This document shows positions 16,931 to 26,626 of a stretch of 43,486 bases of DNA, piece after piece. Below the pieces are notes generated by a model, which worked only from the letters and a program-made list of their open reading frames with translations, was not told the DNA's origin and did no database searches. The first letter of the stretch is position 1. Each line of letters begins with the position of its first letter. Source of the stretch: Holophagales bacterium (lineage in GTDB: Bacteria > Acidobacteriota > Thermoanaerobaculia > UBA5066); NCBI GenBank assembly GCA_016719485.1, contig JADJZB010000027.1:1-43486 (forward strand). The letters run 5' to 3'. The position numbers and the translations under genes were made by a program.

Positions 16931-17950
16931 TCACCTCGTCAGCGCCACGAGGGCGGCCGCGTAGGCGCGCAGGTCTCCGCCGGAGGAACCGAGAAGGTTG
17001 CGGGCGCGCGCGCCGTCGAAGAGAGCGCCGTTCACGACGATCCCGTGCCCGGACTCCGCTCGGCCCACGGGAGCCGGCGTCCACCCGAGCCGTGCCGCGG
17101 CAACCTCGAGGGCCGGGAGCCCCTGCGGCGGTACGGCGAAGACGAGCTCCTGCTCGCCCTGCGCCGCCGCGAGGAGAGCGAGAAGCGGCAGGCCGAGGCG
17201 GCGCGCGACGTCGAGGGCGCGCGGGTCGAGGAGCTCTTCGGGCGGGCGCGTGAGGTGCAGCGCGACGCCGTTGAGCCGCGCGAGCTGGTCGAGGGTGGCG
17301 ACGAGACCGTCGCTCGTGTCCATCGCCGCCGAGGCGATGCCGCGGAGAGCGATGCCGTGCGCAATCCGGCATGGGGGCGCCAGCGCCGACTCCGGCAGCA
17401 GCGTTCCGCCGGCGAAAAGCGTGGAAGCGGCCACCGCGGCGCCGAGACCGAGCGGACCTGCCGAGAAGAGGAGGTCGCCGGGCGAGATCCCGACCCGGCG
17501 AAGCTGGGAGCCGCAGGGAACCGTTCCGGCCGCCGTGCAGCCGACCGAGAGGTCATCGCCCTCGTTCGTGTCGCCTCCGAGGACGAAGGTCCCCGCGGCG
17601 GCGACGGTCTCGGCGACGCCCCGCGCGACGGCCTCCTGGACGGCGTCGACGTCGACAGGGGGGAGCGTCACGGAGAGGAGGAGGCCGAGCGGCTCGGCGC
17701 CGACGGCGGCGAGATCCGAGAGCGCGGCTGCCGCCGCGAGACGGCCCGCGGTTCGCGGATCGCGATAGAGGCCGAGCCGGATCTCCTCGCAGACCGTGTC
17801 GACGGTGAGAGCGAGGAGCCGTCCGTCGCCCAGCTCGACGAGCTCGGCGTCGGTCTCGTGAATGGCGCCACGCTGCCCGGGCGCGCGCGGGAGGAGGTCG
17901 GCCCACCGCGTGAGCCGCCGGTTCTCGGCGACGTCGTCGTTCAGGCGCAT
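16931..17950 (-). CDS. ThiL/AIR-synthase-related protein
   Basis: The 339-residue product starts MRLNDDVAENRRLTRWADLL. Features shared with thiamine-monophosphate kinase and PurM folds are LLALTVDTVCEEIRLGLY, AALSDLAAVGAEPLGLLLSV, TFVLGGDTNEGDDLSVGCTA, GISPGDLLFSAGPLGLGAAV, and AAMDTSDGLVATLDQLARLN, which supply the usual Asp ligands for Mg-ATP. The first acidic site, GDDAA in ThiL, is replaced by ETDAE. No thiamine gene is nearby. It is the last gene of an operon with a lipid kinase, a UbiA enzyme and a serine-palmitoyltransferase-like enzyme and overlaps the lipid kinase by ten bases, so a phosphotransfer or ATP-dependent step in that pathway is more likely than thiamine synthesis (inference). 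Confidence 0.82.
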   Translation of the reverse strand: MRLNDDVAENRRLTRWADLLPRAPGQRGAIHETDAELVELGDGRLLALTVDTVCEEIRLGLYRDPRTAGRLAAAAALSDLAAVGAEPLGLLLSVTLPPVDVDAVQEAVARGVAETVAAAGTFVLGGDTNEGDDLSVGCTAAGTVPCGSQLRRVGISPGDLLFSAGPLGLGAAVAASTLFAGGTLLPESALAPPCRIAHGIALRGIASAAMDTSDGLVATLDQLARLNGVALHLTRPPEELLDPRALDVARRLGLPLLALLAAAQGEQELVFAVPPQGLPALEVAAARLGWTPAPVGRAESGHGIVVNGALFDGARARNLLGSSGGDLRAYAAALVALTR

Positions 17951-18861
17951 ACGCGCACCCTCCACGCGAGGAGGTCGAAGGTCGCTTCCACGACGCGCTC
18001 GACCTCGCCGTCGACCTCGAGGGGGAATGGCGCGTCGGCGGAGACGTGGAGCGCCGTCGTGAGGAAGGACTTCGTCCCGGGCCGGTTCCGAAAGCGGCCG
18101 AAGAGGAGACCGGCCAGCGTCGCGAGGAGCCGGACGCGCCCCATTCCGGCGCAGACGGCCACACCGAAGAGGCCTTCGTCCGGCTCGACGGGCAGGTCGT
18201 ATCGGAGCGCGCCCGAGAGCCACGGGCTCTTCAGGACCGAGAGGGAGGAGAGAAGAACCTCCTCTTCTCTCCCGTCGTGCGTCAGGCGGCACGTGAAATC
18301 GCGGTGCCGCCGGACGGCGCGGAGCGCCGCGCAGGCGATCGCCGGAGCGGTCCACCGTCTCGGGCGGCGGGCGGAGTTGAAGAGGGCGTTCCCTTCGGCA
18401 ACGACGCCGGCCGAGGCGCTGACCGCGAGAAGGCTGGTGATCTCCCTGCCCGCCGGGTCGATCGCGCGGACGCGGACGAGGTCGCGCGGGACCGCGTGGG
18501 CCGCGTCGAGGCGCAGGGGAACGACGGGATCGCCCCGCCGGAGCGGCTTGACGAAGTCGTTGCTCGACCCGAGCGCGGCGACGCCCAGCGTGAGCTCCTC
18601 GAGCGGCTCGGTCCCCACCGTCTCGACGAGCGCCGCCAGGAGCGCGTGGACCGTCCCGTCGCCGCCGGCGGCGATGAAGGTCCTCACGCCGCGGGCGAGG
18701 GCTGGGGAGACGGCGTCCTTCCAGCGTCCGGCGCTGTCCATCGTCACCTCCACCGCCTCGAACCGCGCCTCGATCTCCCGTCTCGCGAAGGCGAGTCTGC
18801 GAACGTCGGTGGCGCGGCCCGCTGCCGGGTTCAGGAGGACGAAGGCGGCGGGACGGCTCAC
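17941..18861 (-). CDS. Diacylglycerol-kinase-family lipid kinase
   Basis: GTG at 18861 overlaps the UbiA stop by four bases (GTGA). The product begins SRPAAFVLLNPAAGRATDVR. It then shows FIAAGGDGTVHALLAALVET with the GGDGT nucleotide motif, LGVAALGSSNDFVKPLRRGD (the usual GT.ND block here reads GSSND), SASAGVVAEGNALFNSARRP, and a beta-rich C-terminal half ending LEVDGEVERVVEATFDLLAW. It is 306 residues, typical of YegS/DgkB/sphingosine-kinase relatives, which phosphorylate a lipid hydroxyl. There is no transmembrane segment. Its position next to a serine-palmitoyltransferase-like gene suggests a sphingoid- or prenyl-type lipid as substrate rather than plain diacylglycerol (inference). Confidence 0.88.
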   Translation of the reverse strand: MSRPAAFVLLNPAAGRATDVRRLAFARREIEARFEAVEVTMDSAGRWKDAVSPALARGVRTFIAAGGDGTVHALLAALVETVGTEPLEELTLGVAALGSSNDFVKPLRRGDPVVPLRLDAAHAVPRDLVRVRAIDPAGREITSLLAVSASAGVVAEGNALFNSARRPRRWTAPAIACAALRAVRRHRDFTCRLTHDGREEEVLLSSLSVLKSPWLSGALRYDLPVEPDEGLFGVAVCAGMGRVRLLATLAGLLFGRFRNRPGTKSFLTTALHVSADAPFPLEVDGEVERVVEATFDLLAWRVRVCA

Positions 18862-19874
18862 ACCTGCTCCCGGCAGGGGCGGGCGAGGAGGGCGACGACG
18901 ACGAATGCGAGGACGGGCAGAACGAGGCGCTCGAGCGCGGGCAGGAGGAGCGCGGCCTCTGCGAGATGGAGGGCGACGAACGAAACGACCGAAGCCGTGA
19001 TGGCGGGGCTCGCGTCCGCGTCGCGGCGGACGTTCCACGCGAGGGCGTGGGACGCGAGGAGTCCTGCTGCCCCGGTCGCCCAGAGGACGAGGAGGACGAG
19101 GCTCGCGTCCGCGGCACCGCCGCGGGCGACGAGGAGCGAGGAGGACGCGATCGCGACGAAGGCGTGGACGAGGCTGACGAGAACGGTGGCCCGGCGACCG
19201 AACCGGACGGGGAGCGTGACGTAGCCCGTGGGGCGATCCGCCTCGACGTCCTTGAGGTAGCCGAGAAGCACGAAGACGGCGTACGAGAAGAAGGCGCTCG
19301 CCATCGCCGGGAGGAGCAGCGGGTTCTCGAGAGCGCGGACGGGCGACGGCTCCCCGCAGAGGAGGCCCATCGCCGGGAGGAGCGCGACGACGGCGCTGTT
19401 GCACGGCGGACCGGCCCAGAACCTCCGCTTGAGCGGCGAGTAGGCGAGGAGCCCGAGGACGGCGAGGAGCGCGAGGAGGAGATTCCAGGGATTCGCGAGG
19501 GCGAGGGCGACCCCGCAGGCGAGGAGCCCCGCGAGGCTGACGACGAAGACGTCGCGCCTTGCGACGAGGCCGCGGACGAGCGGCCGGTACGGCGCCGAGC
19601 GGGCGTCGGTGTCGGTCTGGAAGACGTCGGTCAGCGCCTGCCCGAGGCCGTACGAAAGGAAGAGCGCGGCGAAGGCGAGGGCGCCCGCCGCGAGGCTCTC
19701 CGGCGGGGCGATCGCGAGGCCGACGAGGCCCGCGGCCCCCGAGACCGGCATGAGATACGGGCGCGTCGTCACGAGGAACGCGGCCCAGAACCGGAGGTCG
19801 GAAGGACGAGCGGCCGGCCCGGTGGGAGCGGGACCGGAATGAGCCACGGGAGCGGCGGAAGCCGCGGCGATCAC
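18858..19874 (-). CDS. UbiA family prenyltransferase
   Basis: GTG at 19874 overlaps the preceding stop by four bases. The 338-residue protein has about nine membrane helices. The first Asp-rich motif is GLGQALTDVFQTDTDARSAP, and the second FVLLGYLKDVEADRPTGYVT with LPVRFG after it; both fit the two (N)DxxDxxxD-type sites by which UbiA enzymes bind Mg and a polyprenyl or other isoprenoid diphosphate. YRPLVRGLVARRDV is also family-typical, resembling the UbiA branch near chlorophyll-synthase and DGGGP-synthase-like proteins. The first 25 residues (IAAASAAPVAHSGPAPTG) are a low-complexity leader. It should transfer a prenyl or analogous group in the inner membrane to a product of its operon partners; acceptor unknown. 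Confidence 0.88.
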   Translation of the reverse strand: MIAAASAAPVAHSGPAPTGPAARPSDLRFWAAFLVTTRPYLMPVSGAAGLVGLAIAPPESLAAGALAFAALFLSYGLGQALTDVFQTDTDARSAPYRPLVRGLVARRDVFVVSLAGLLACGVALALANPWNLLLALLAVLGLLAYSPLKRRFWAGPPCNSAVVALLPAMGLLCGEPSPVRALENPLLLPAMASAFFSYAVFVLLGYLKDVEADRPTGYVTLPVRFGRRATVLVSLVHAFVAIASSSLLVARGGAADASLVLLVLWATGAAGLLASHALAWNVRRDADASPAITASVVSFVALHLAEAALLLPALERLVLPVLAFVVVALLARPCREQV

Positions 19875-21197
19875 GACGGCGCTCCATCCACCGGGTCGCG
19901 ATCGTCCGCGGGACCGCTCGCCCCGAGGAATCCGTGGCGCGCGGCGACGCGCGCGAGCGTCTCCGCCGTCCTGTCGAGCTCTTCGTTCGTGTGACGGGCG
20001 TTGACGGTGAAGCGCAGGAGGCACCCATCGGCGGGGACAGCTGGGTAGGAGACGCTCCCGCAGCGGACGCCGGCGTCGTAGAGCGCGCGCCCGGCGCGGA
20101 GGAGCGTCGACTGCGGTCCGACGCGGACGGCGACGATCGGGGTCCCGGAGGCGAGGGGCGCAACGCCCAGCGCCTCGAGCGCGTCGGTGAAGCGGCGGGC
20201 GTTCTCGTGGAGGCGCTCGCGGGGGGCGGGGTCCTCGTCCATCAGCCGGAACGCCTCGGCGACCGCCGCGAAGACCGAGGCGGGAAGCGAGGCGGTGAAG
20301 ACGGCGGACCGCGCGAAGAAGCGGAGGTAGTCGACGAGGTCGCGCGGCCCGACGACGTAGCCGCCGGCGGCGCCCGCAGCTTTCGAGAAGGTCCCCATCA
20401 GGACGTCGATCCGGCCCGGGAGGCCGAAGAGCTCCTCGCTGCCTCGCCCGGTCCCGCCGACGACGCCCGTCGCGTGCGCCTCGTCGACCATCAGGAGGGC
20501 CCCGGCGCCCTTGGCCACCGCGGCGAGCCCGGGAGCGGAGCGACGCTTCCGTGCATGCTGAAGACGCCGTCGGTGACGAGGAGCTTTCCGCCCCGGCCGT
20601 CGTCGCGCGCGAAGGAGCGCGCGGCGGAGGCCGGATCGCCATGGGCGTAGACGCTGCCGCGGGCACCCGAATAGCGGCAGCCGTCGTGGAGGCTCGCGTG
20701 GGAGTACCGGTCGCGGACGGCGAAGTCGCCGGGCCGCAGGAGCCCGGTCAGGATGCCGATGTTCGCGGCATAGCCCGAGGGAAAGACGAGCGCCGCTTCC
20801 CGGCCGTGGAAGGCGGCCACGACCTCCTCGAGCTCGCGGAGCCACCGGCTCGTCCCCGAGAGGAGCGGGGCGCTCGGCGTTCCCGCGCCCGCTTCGTCGA
20901 GGGCCTTGCGGGCGGCGGCCGTGACGCGCGGGTGGAGGTGGAGGCCGAGATAGCTGTTCGAGTCGAAACAGACGAGCCGCTTGGGTGCGACGTGAGAGGG
21001 TCGCGGACGACGATCTCGTGGTCGAGCGGGGAGAGGAGCTCGAGACGGTACTGCGTCGGGTAGTCGCCCTCGGCGCGCAGGGAGTCGAGCATCGACGAGA
21101 ACTCGCGGCAGCGCTCGAGGAGGTCGACCGACCGGTCCTTGCGGAACCCGGCGATGGATGCCGGAACGGGTGCGGGGCTCGGTGCTGTGGCGCTCAT
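19871..21197 (-). CDS. Alpha-oxoamine synthase, serine-palmitoyltransferase-like (two frameshifts)
   Basis: ATG at 21197 follows GGAGGACGAG. After an extended N-terminus (SVDLLERCREFSSMLDSLRA) come VCFDSNSYLGLHLHPRV, GTPSAPLLSGTSRWLRELEE, ALVFPSGYAANIGILTGLLR, DRYSHASLHDGCRYSGA, VTDGVFSMHGSVAPLPGLAA, MVDEAHATGVVGGTGRG (PLP-binding Asp and His), GTFSKAAGAAGGYVVG (PLP lysine) and FARSAVFTASLPASVFAAVA. These are the marks of fold-type I alpha-oxoamine synthases (KBL, BioF, ALAS, SPT), which condense an amino acid with an acyl thioester. The GVFSMHG, ARSAVFTASLP and VSYPAVPADGCLLRF blocks look closest to serine palmitoyltransferase, but BioF/KBL cannot be excluded. Breaks lie near 20545 and 20980. 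First gene of the lipid-like operon. Confidence 0.85.
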
Positions 21198-21420
21198 CTC
21201 GTCCTCCCGGTCCGGGGCTCGTTCTGCCGGGCCTCGCCTGGTAGTGAGCAAGGCGCGAGCCGGGGGGGATGGCAGAGCACAGTGATTTCGAGATCTCGCT
21301 GGAACGAGCGGACTTGAGCGATCGCCGGCTCTTCCGGAAGGCGGGCGGACGATGCTCCGATCCCGCTTCGAGGCGAGGGGCTCTATCCGATCGGTGAGGG
21401 AGGTGAAGGCGCCGGGCCGG

Positions 21421-24029
21421 TCATCTCAGCCCCTCGGCGACGTAGAGCTCGGAGAGGATGCGCGCGTACGACCAGGCCCACGTCCGGCCGTCGGGCGTGA
21501 CGCGGACGGTGGGGATCCCGATGACGCCCGCCGGATCGGACGGCTGGAGCTTTCGGACCGGGACGGAGATCCCCGTGCCGGGATCGAGGCGCACGACGTC
21601 CGCGGCCGGGCCGCTGCGCGCATAGGCGAGGAGATGCCGGCCCTCGTCGATCCAGGCGATCGGGACCAGGGCGCGAGGAGACGTCGCGAGGCGCCGCGGC
21701 TCGCCGCCGTCGACGGAGCAGAAGAGGAGGTCTCCGTCGTCCATCGCAACCGCGACCGTTCGCCCGTCGGGTGACGGCACGCCGGCGGAGAATCGGGCGT
21801 CCACCCCTGGAGGGGAGATGGCGTGCGCCGGACCGTTCGCCGTGGGCACGTGCCAGAGGCGGACGCCCTGGCCCTCATCCGCGCCGGCGACGAGGAAGGA
21901 CTTCCCGCCTGGCACGAAGCCGGCCCAGGAAGGCGCGACGACGGGACCTATCTCCACCGGCGTCGTCGGCCCCGTCCCCGTCGGGACGAGGCCGAGGCCG
22001 ACCGAAGCGCTCGGCCCGAACGAGAGGACGTGCTTTCCGTCGACGGCGAGCGCCGTCGCGAACCCGCTCCCGAGTGTGACCGCAGGCCCCCCGTCGGCAG
22101 GCCTCAGGGAAGCCGAGTAGCGGGGGCCGCCCCCTTCGCCGAACTCGGTGAAGAGGAGCGTTCTTCCGTCGGGAGAGAGGTCCGTCAGGAGCGTCTGTTC
22201 GAGCCAGGAGACGTCGCGCTCCCCGCCTTCCTGAGGCAACACGCTCGCGCCGATCCGCATCGTGTCGTGCGCCAGGAGGATGAGGCCCGTCCTCGAGACG
22301 TCGTGAAGCGTGAGGTTCCCCGGCATCCGGTAGACCTCGCGGGCCCTGCCCTCCCGGGACACGGCGCGCAGCGTTCTCGATCCGGACTCTCCGGTCGCCG
22401 TGAACCAGACCTCCTCGCCGGACGCACCCCACGCGAGCCCGGTGAGGCTGATCCACCCAGCGGAAAGGATCCGCGGCGCTTCCCCGGCCAGCCCGACGAG
22501 CATGACGTCCCCTCTGTCGTCCGGGATCACCAGGTGGTGGAGGAAAGCGACGAACCGGCCGTCCCGGGAGCATCGGGCGTGGCTGATCCAGCCCGAAGTC
22601 TCGAAAAGCGTGCTCCGGCCTCGAACCTCGAGCCGCGTGAATCCATCCTGTCGGCGAACGACGACGATGTCCGAGGAGCCGGCGACGTAGTCGGCGGAGG
22701 CCACGCCCTCGAGGAGCGGGCGGGGCGCGCCGGCGACGAGCGGCATTCGGGAGGCCGTGCCGATCGAAAGGAAAGGCAGCCAACCTCGCGCGTCGAGGGA
22801 GACGAGAAGCTCGCCGGGTGCAGAGACGGCGAGGAGGCTTGCGTCGCCCTGGCCGAGCGGGACCGATGGGCCACCCTCGATCCGCGTGGAAAAGAGGTGG
22901 GGTGGGTCGCCGTCCCACGAGGCGCCGTAGACGACCTCCTCGCCACCCGGCGTGAACCGCGCGGTCCAGACGGTTCCGCGGCGGAAGGTGAGCTGCCGGA
23001 ACGAGGGAAGCGCGGCGGGGCGGGAGAGGAGCCCGGCCCCGGTTCCCGCGAGGACGAGCGCGACGGCGGCCGCGGCCAGGACCAGTCCCGCCACCACGGT
23101 CCGCCGGCTGGGCGCCCCCGGGGGGCCCGACGCTGCGGCGGGCGCGGGACCCCGGCTGCTCGCGAGCGTGGCGAGATCGCGGAGGTCCCGGGCCAGGTCG
23201 CGCGTGGCGGCGTAGCGCTCCTCGGGGTCTTTCGCCAGGCAGCGCGCCAGGATGCGTCTCACCGGCCCGTCGAGGGGCTCCGGCAGGGCCGGGATCGGTT
23301 CGGGCTCGTCGCGGACGATGGCGGCGAGCGTCTCGACGACCGATGCGCGCGCGAAGGTCCGCCGTCCCGTCAGGAGCTCGTGGAGGACCGCCCCGAGAGC
23401 GAACTGGTCGGCCCGGAAGTCGACGTGGTGCCCTTCGGCCTGCTCCGGAGCCATGTAGGCGGGCGTGCCGACGGCGACACCCGGAGAGGTCCCGGCGGAG
23501 CCCGGGATCGTCGCGTCGCTCGGGGACGAGACGGCCGGGGCCGAGAGAAGCGCGAGGCCGAAGTCGAGGATCTTCGCGAGCCCCTCGCGAGTGACGAGGA
23601 CGTTCGCGGGCTTGACGTCCCGGTGGACGAGTCCCGCCTCGTGCGCGGCCGCGAGGCCCCCCGCGATCTGCGCCGCGAGGTCGAGGGCGCGCGGGACGGG
23701 GAGCGGCCCGGCAGAGACGAGCGCGGCGAGTGTCCGCCCCGGGACGAGCTCGAGGACGAGGAAGGGCGGGTCGGAGTCGAGCGCGACGTCGTGGACGGCG
23801 ACGATGTTCGGGTGCGAGAGCGCCGAGGCCGTCCGAGCTTCCTTCGCGAGCTCCCGCAGCGCGTCCGGGGAGGAGCGCGCGTCGAGGAGAAGCTTGACCG
23901 CGACGTTCCGTCCGAGCCTCGGATCGTGGGCGCGCCAGACCTCGCCCCGCGCTCCCCGCCCGATCAGCTCGACACCTCGTATGGCCCGAGGTGCCGTCCA
24001 GGGTGGACGCCGCTCGGCTCGGCGGTCAC
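21421..24029 (-). CDS. Ser/Thr protein kinase with membrane segment and TolB/WD40-like propeller (one frameshift)
   Basis: GTG at 24029 overlaps the regulator stop by four bases. After a one-base loss near 23977 the kinase reads LGPYEVVELIGRGARGEVWR, VAVKLLLD, LSHPNIVAVHDVAL, AGLVHRDVKPANVLVTREG, KILDFGLAL, and VGTPAYMAPEQAEGHHVDFR, DPEERYAATRDLARDLRDLA. One helix (TVVAGLVLAAAAVALVLAGT, about 310-333) follows, then a 520-residue periplasmic part with repeated short beta units: RFTPGGEEVVYGASWDG, RCSRDGRFVAFLHHLVIPDD, LSPDGRTLLFTEFGEGGGPR, VPSPDGRTVAVAMDDGDLLF. These are TolB-like/PD40 blades. Total is about 869 residues. Kinase-propeller fusions of this type are frequent in Acidobacteriota. 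The GRGARG loop has Arg where Met or Phe is usual. Confidence 0.88.
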
Positions 24030-25850
24030 GCCCTGCAGCCCTCCCGGAGCCCGAGCTGGTTGAGGAGCCGGTGCAGGTAGTTCGGGTGGAGCCCGAGGAG
24101 CCCGGCCGCCTCGGTGACGTTTCCGCGGCTCTGGGCGAGCGCGGCGGAGACCGCCTGCTGCTTCGCCCGGTTCACCGCTTCGTGGTAGGGCGGCAGGGCC
24201 TCGCCGTCGTGGGACACCGGCCCTTCGACGAGGGCCTCGGGCAGGTCTTCGGGCCTCACGAGAGGTCCGGCGGAAAGGACCGCCGCCCGCTCGACGGCGT
24301 TGGAGAGCTCGCGGACGTTTCCCGGCCAGTCGTACGCCACGAGCCTGCCGAGCGCGGCGGGCGAGAACCCGTCGAGCCGCCGGCCGAGCCTCTGACCGTG
24401 GCGCGCGAGGAAGAAGGAGGCGAGGCCGGGGATGTCCTCGCGCCTCTCCCGGAGCGGCGGCAGGGTGATCGTCACGACCGCGAGGCGGTAGTAGAGATCC
24501 TCACGGAAACGCTTCTCGCGAACCTCCGTCGGGAGATCGCGGTTCGTCGCCGCGATCACGCGGACGTCGACCTTGACGCTCTCCGTCCCGCCGACCCGCT
24601 CGAAGGAGCGTGTCTCGAGGACGCGGAGGAGCTTCGCCTGGGTCGCGGGCGCCATCTCGCCCACCTCGTCGAGGAAGAGCGTCCCGCGGTGCGCGCTCGA
24701 GCCGGCCGCGCCGGCGTGCCACCGCCCCCGTGAACGCGCCCCTTTCGTGGCCGAAGAGCTCGCTCTCGACGAGCGAGTCGACGAGCGCGGCCGCGTTGAC
24801 CGCCACGAACGGGCCGTCGCGCCGGGCGCTCCGGGCGTGGAGGGCCCGGGCTGCGAGCTCCTTGCCCGTACCGCTCTCGCCCGCGAGCAGGACGCTCGCC
24901 TCGCTCCCGGCGGCGCGGGCGAGGAGGGCTCGCACGCGGGCGATCGCGGGCGAGCTCCCTCGGAGCTCCTCGCCTTCGGTCGAGGCCTCCAGGCGGCGGC
25001 GTTCTCCTTCCAGCCAGACGAGGTGTCTCACGAGAGCGAGCGAGGTCCCGGCGGAGGCGCAAAGGCCGAAGAGGAGCTGGAGATCGTCCTCGGGGAGCGG
25101 GGCGTCGCTTCCGAGGAGCCAGAGAACGCCGAGGCCCTCCTCCCCCCTCAGGATCGGGACGGCCGCGGCATTGTGTCCGTCGACGCGGAACGCAACCGCC
25201 TCCCGGCGCTCGAGGGCCTCTGCGGCAGCCCCCGGGGGAAGGCGGGAGGAAGAAGGGCTCCCGACGAATACGGCGGCCTCGCTCAGCCCGTTCCCCTCGT
25301 TGCAGAGGAGGACCGCTCCAGCCAGCCCTCCGGCCGCGTCGAGGGCCGACTCCAGGAGCGCCCTGGCGAGCCCTTCTTCCGTCCTCGCGACGGCGAATCG
25401 GCGACCCGCGGAAAGGAGGAGCCCGAGGCTCCTCTCGATCTTCCGGGGGGCCGAGGCCGCGGCCCCTCCCGCGAAGATCGCCTGCGAGACGGGAAGGCGG
25501 ATCGTGGAAAGGACTTCCGCCTCCGGGTGTCCCCGTGCGCCGTCCTCCCCGATCGCAGGGGGCTCGGTCCGAAAGACGAGGACGCTCGAACCCAGCTCTA
25601 TCCGGTCTCCCTCTGCGAGGAGGTGCTCTGCCGTGGACAGGCCGTTGACCCTCAGGCCGTTGAGGCTTCCGAGGTCACGGAGCCGCCACCCGTCCGGTGT
25701 CTGCGCGAGGGCCGCGTGACGCCGGGACAGAGTGGCATCCGGAAGGCAGACCCCGCACGCCGAGTCGCGGCCCAGCACGACTTCTTCCGCATCGAGGGCG
25801 ACCTGGGCGCCCCGGGACGGTCCCGCGACGATCACGAGACGGGGAAACAT
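24026..25850 (-). CDS. Sigma-54-dependent activator with FHA and GAF domains (one frameshift)
   Basis: ATG at 25850 starts an FHA domain (about 1-95: LVIVAGPSRGAQVALDAEEV, VLGRDSACGVCLPDATLSRR, HAALAQTPDGWRLRDLGSLN with GR, SRRH and N of phosphothreonine binding). A GAF-like domain follows (about 135-285, ERSLGLLLSAGRRFAVARTE). The AAA+ core has GESGTGKELAARALHARSA, ELFGHERGAFTGAVA (intact GAFTGA loop that contacts sigma-54), VRVIAATNRDLP, REDLYYRLAVVTITLPPLRE and YDWPGNVRELSNAVERAAVL. The C-terminus is a Fis helix-turn-helix, SRGNVTEAAGLLGLHPNYLH. One break near 24720 lies between GAFTGA and Walker B. The stop overlaps the kinase start, so phosphothreonine made by that kinase may be read by the FHA domain (inference). 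Confidence 0.9.
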
Positions 25851-26027
25851 CTGTTCCTTCTACGGTTCTACGATGCGCGATTTTAGTCCCGTCGTCCGGC
25901 GGCGGCACGGTTTTCACATCACGCCGACCGCGAGGCCGATTCCCACGCAGAGCGCCCGGCTGCGGTGGCGGGCACTCACTGCCCCGTGTAACCTCCCGTC
26001 ACTGCCAATCGAAGGAGGGCTTCGCGA
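25851..26027. promoter_or_regulatory. Divergent intergenic region between sigma-54 activator and barrel gene
   Basis: These 177 bases separate the minus-strand activator from the plus-strand barrel gene. GAAGGAGGG ends eight bases before ATG 26028. CGGCACGGTTTTCAC near 25904-25918 has the GG half of a -24/-12 element but no GC at -12, so I do not call a sigma-54 promoter. No operator palindrome seen. Confidence 0.3.
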
Positions 26028-26612
26028 ATGAAGAAGTCCATGACTCTGTCGGTTCTCGCCCTGCTCGCGCTCATTCTCGTCGCCCCGCCCGTGTCGGCCG
26101 ACGGTTTCGGCATGGATCTCGGCATTCACGGCGGTGTCGTCGGGACGGACGGGGGCAACGGGAGCAGCTTCGTCGGCGGCGCGCAGGCGCGCTTCCACCT
26201 CTTCTGGATCATCGGGGCCGAAGCCCGGGCGTCGTACTACAGCGACAGCTACGACCTCGGCCAGCTCGGCTCGGTCGACATCGAGAACGTCCCGGTCCAG
26301 ATCTCCGGGATGCTCTACCTGATCAAGCTCCCGAAGGTCGGTCTCTACATCCTCGGCGGAGGCACCTACAGCAGCCTGAAGGTGAACGGGTCGGACGTGG
26401 TGGGGATGGGCGAGGTGACGGACTCGAAGTGGTCCGCGCACGCCGGCGCCGGACTCGACATCCACCTCAGCAAGACCATCTCGCTGAACGGCGACGTCCG
26501 TTACGTCTTCCTCAACGCGGACAGCGTCGACGAGGCCTTCGAGAGCGCCGTGGCCGACTACAACGGCGACTTCTGGGCGGGCACGATCGGCCTGAACTTC
26601 AAGCTGTTCTGA
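26028..26612 (+). CDS. Small outer-membrane beta-barrel protein (OmpW/OmpA-barrel-like)
   Basis: ATG at 26028 lies eight bases after GGAGGG. The 194-residue product has a signal peptide (MKKSMTLSVLALLALILVAP, cleavage after VSA). It then has about eight strands: MDLGIHGGVVGTDGG, SSFVGGAQARFHLFWIIGAE, ARASYYSDSYDLG, VPVQISGMLYLIKLPKVGLY, ILGGGTYSSLKVNGSDVVG, AHAGAGLDIHLSKTISLNGD, RYVFLNAD. The end GTIGLNFKLF has the terminal Phe used for outer-membrane insertion. This is the size and pattern of eight-stranded OmpX/OmpW/OmpA-type barrels. No break. The next gene starts 14 bases on, so they are one operon. Confidence 0.85.
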   Translation: MKKSMTLSVLALLALILVAPPVSADGFGMDLGIHGGVVGTDGGNGSSFVGGAQARFHLFWIIGAEARASYYSDSYDLGQLGSVDIENVPVQISGMLYLIKLPKVGLYILGGGTYSSLKVNGSDVVGMGEVTDSKWSAHAGAGLDIHLSKTISLNGDVRYVFLNADSVDEAFESAVADYNGDFWAGTIGLNFKLF

Positions 26613-26626
26613 CGGAGGCCACCAAG

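Noticed and set aside
21823..24063. A 746-codon plus-strand open frame
   Set aside because: It lies opposite the kinase-propeller gene, has Arg/Gly/Glu-rich low-complexity sequence and no recognisable domain; high GC creates long antisense frames.
25900..25920. Possible sigma-54 promoter before the barrel gene
   Set aside because: The GGCAC half is present but the -12 GC is missing at the required spacing.
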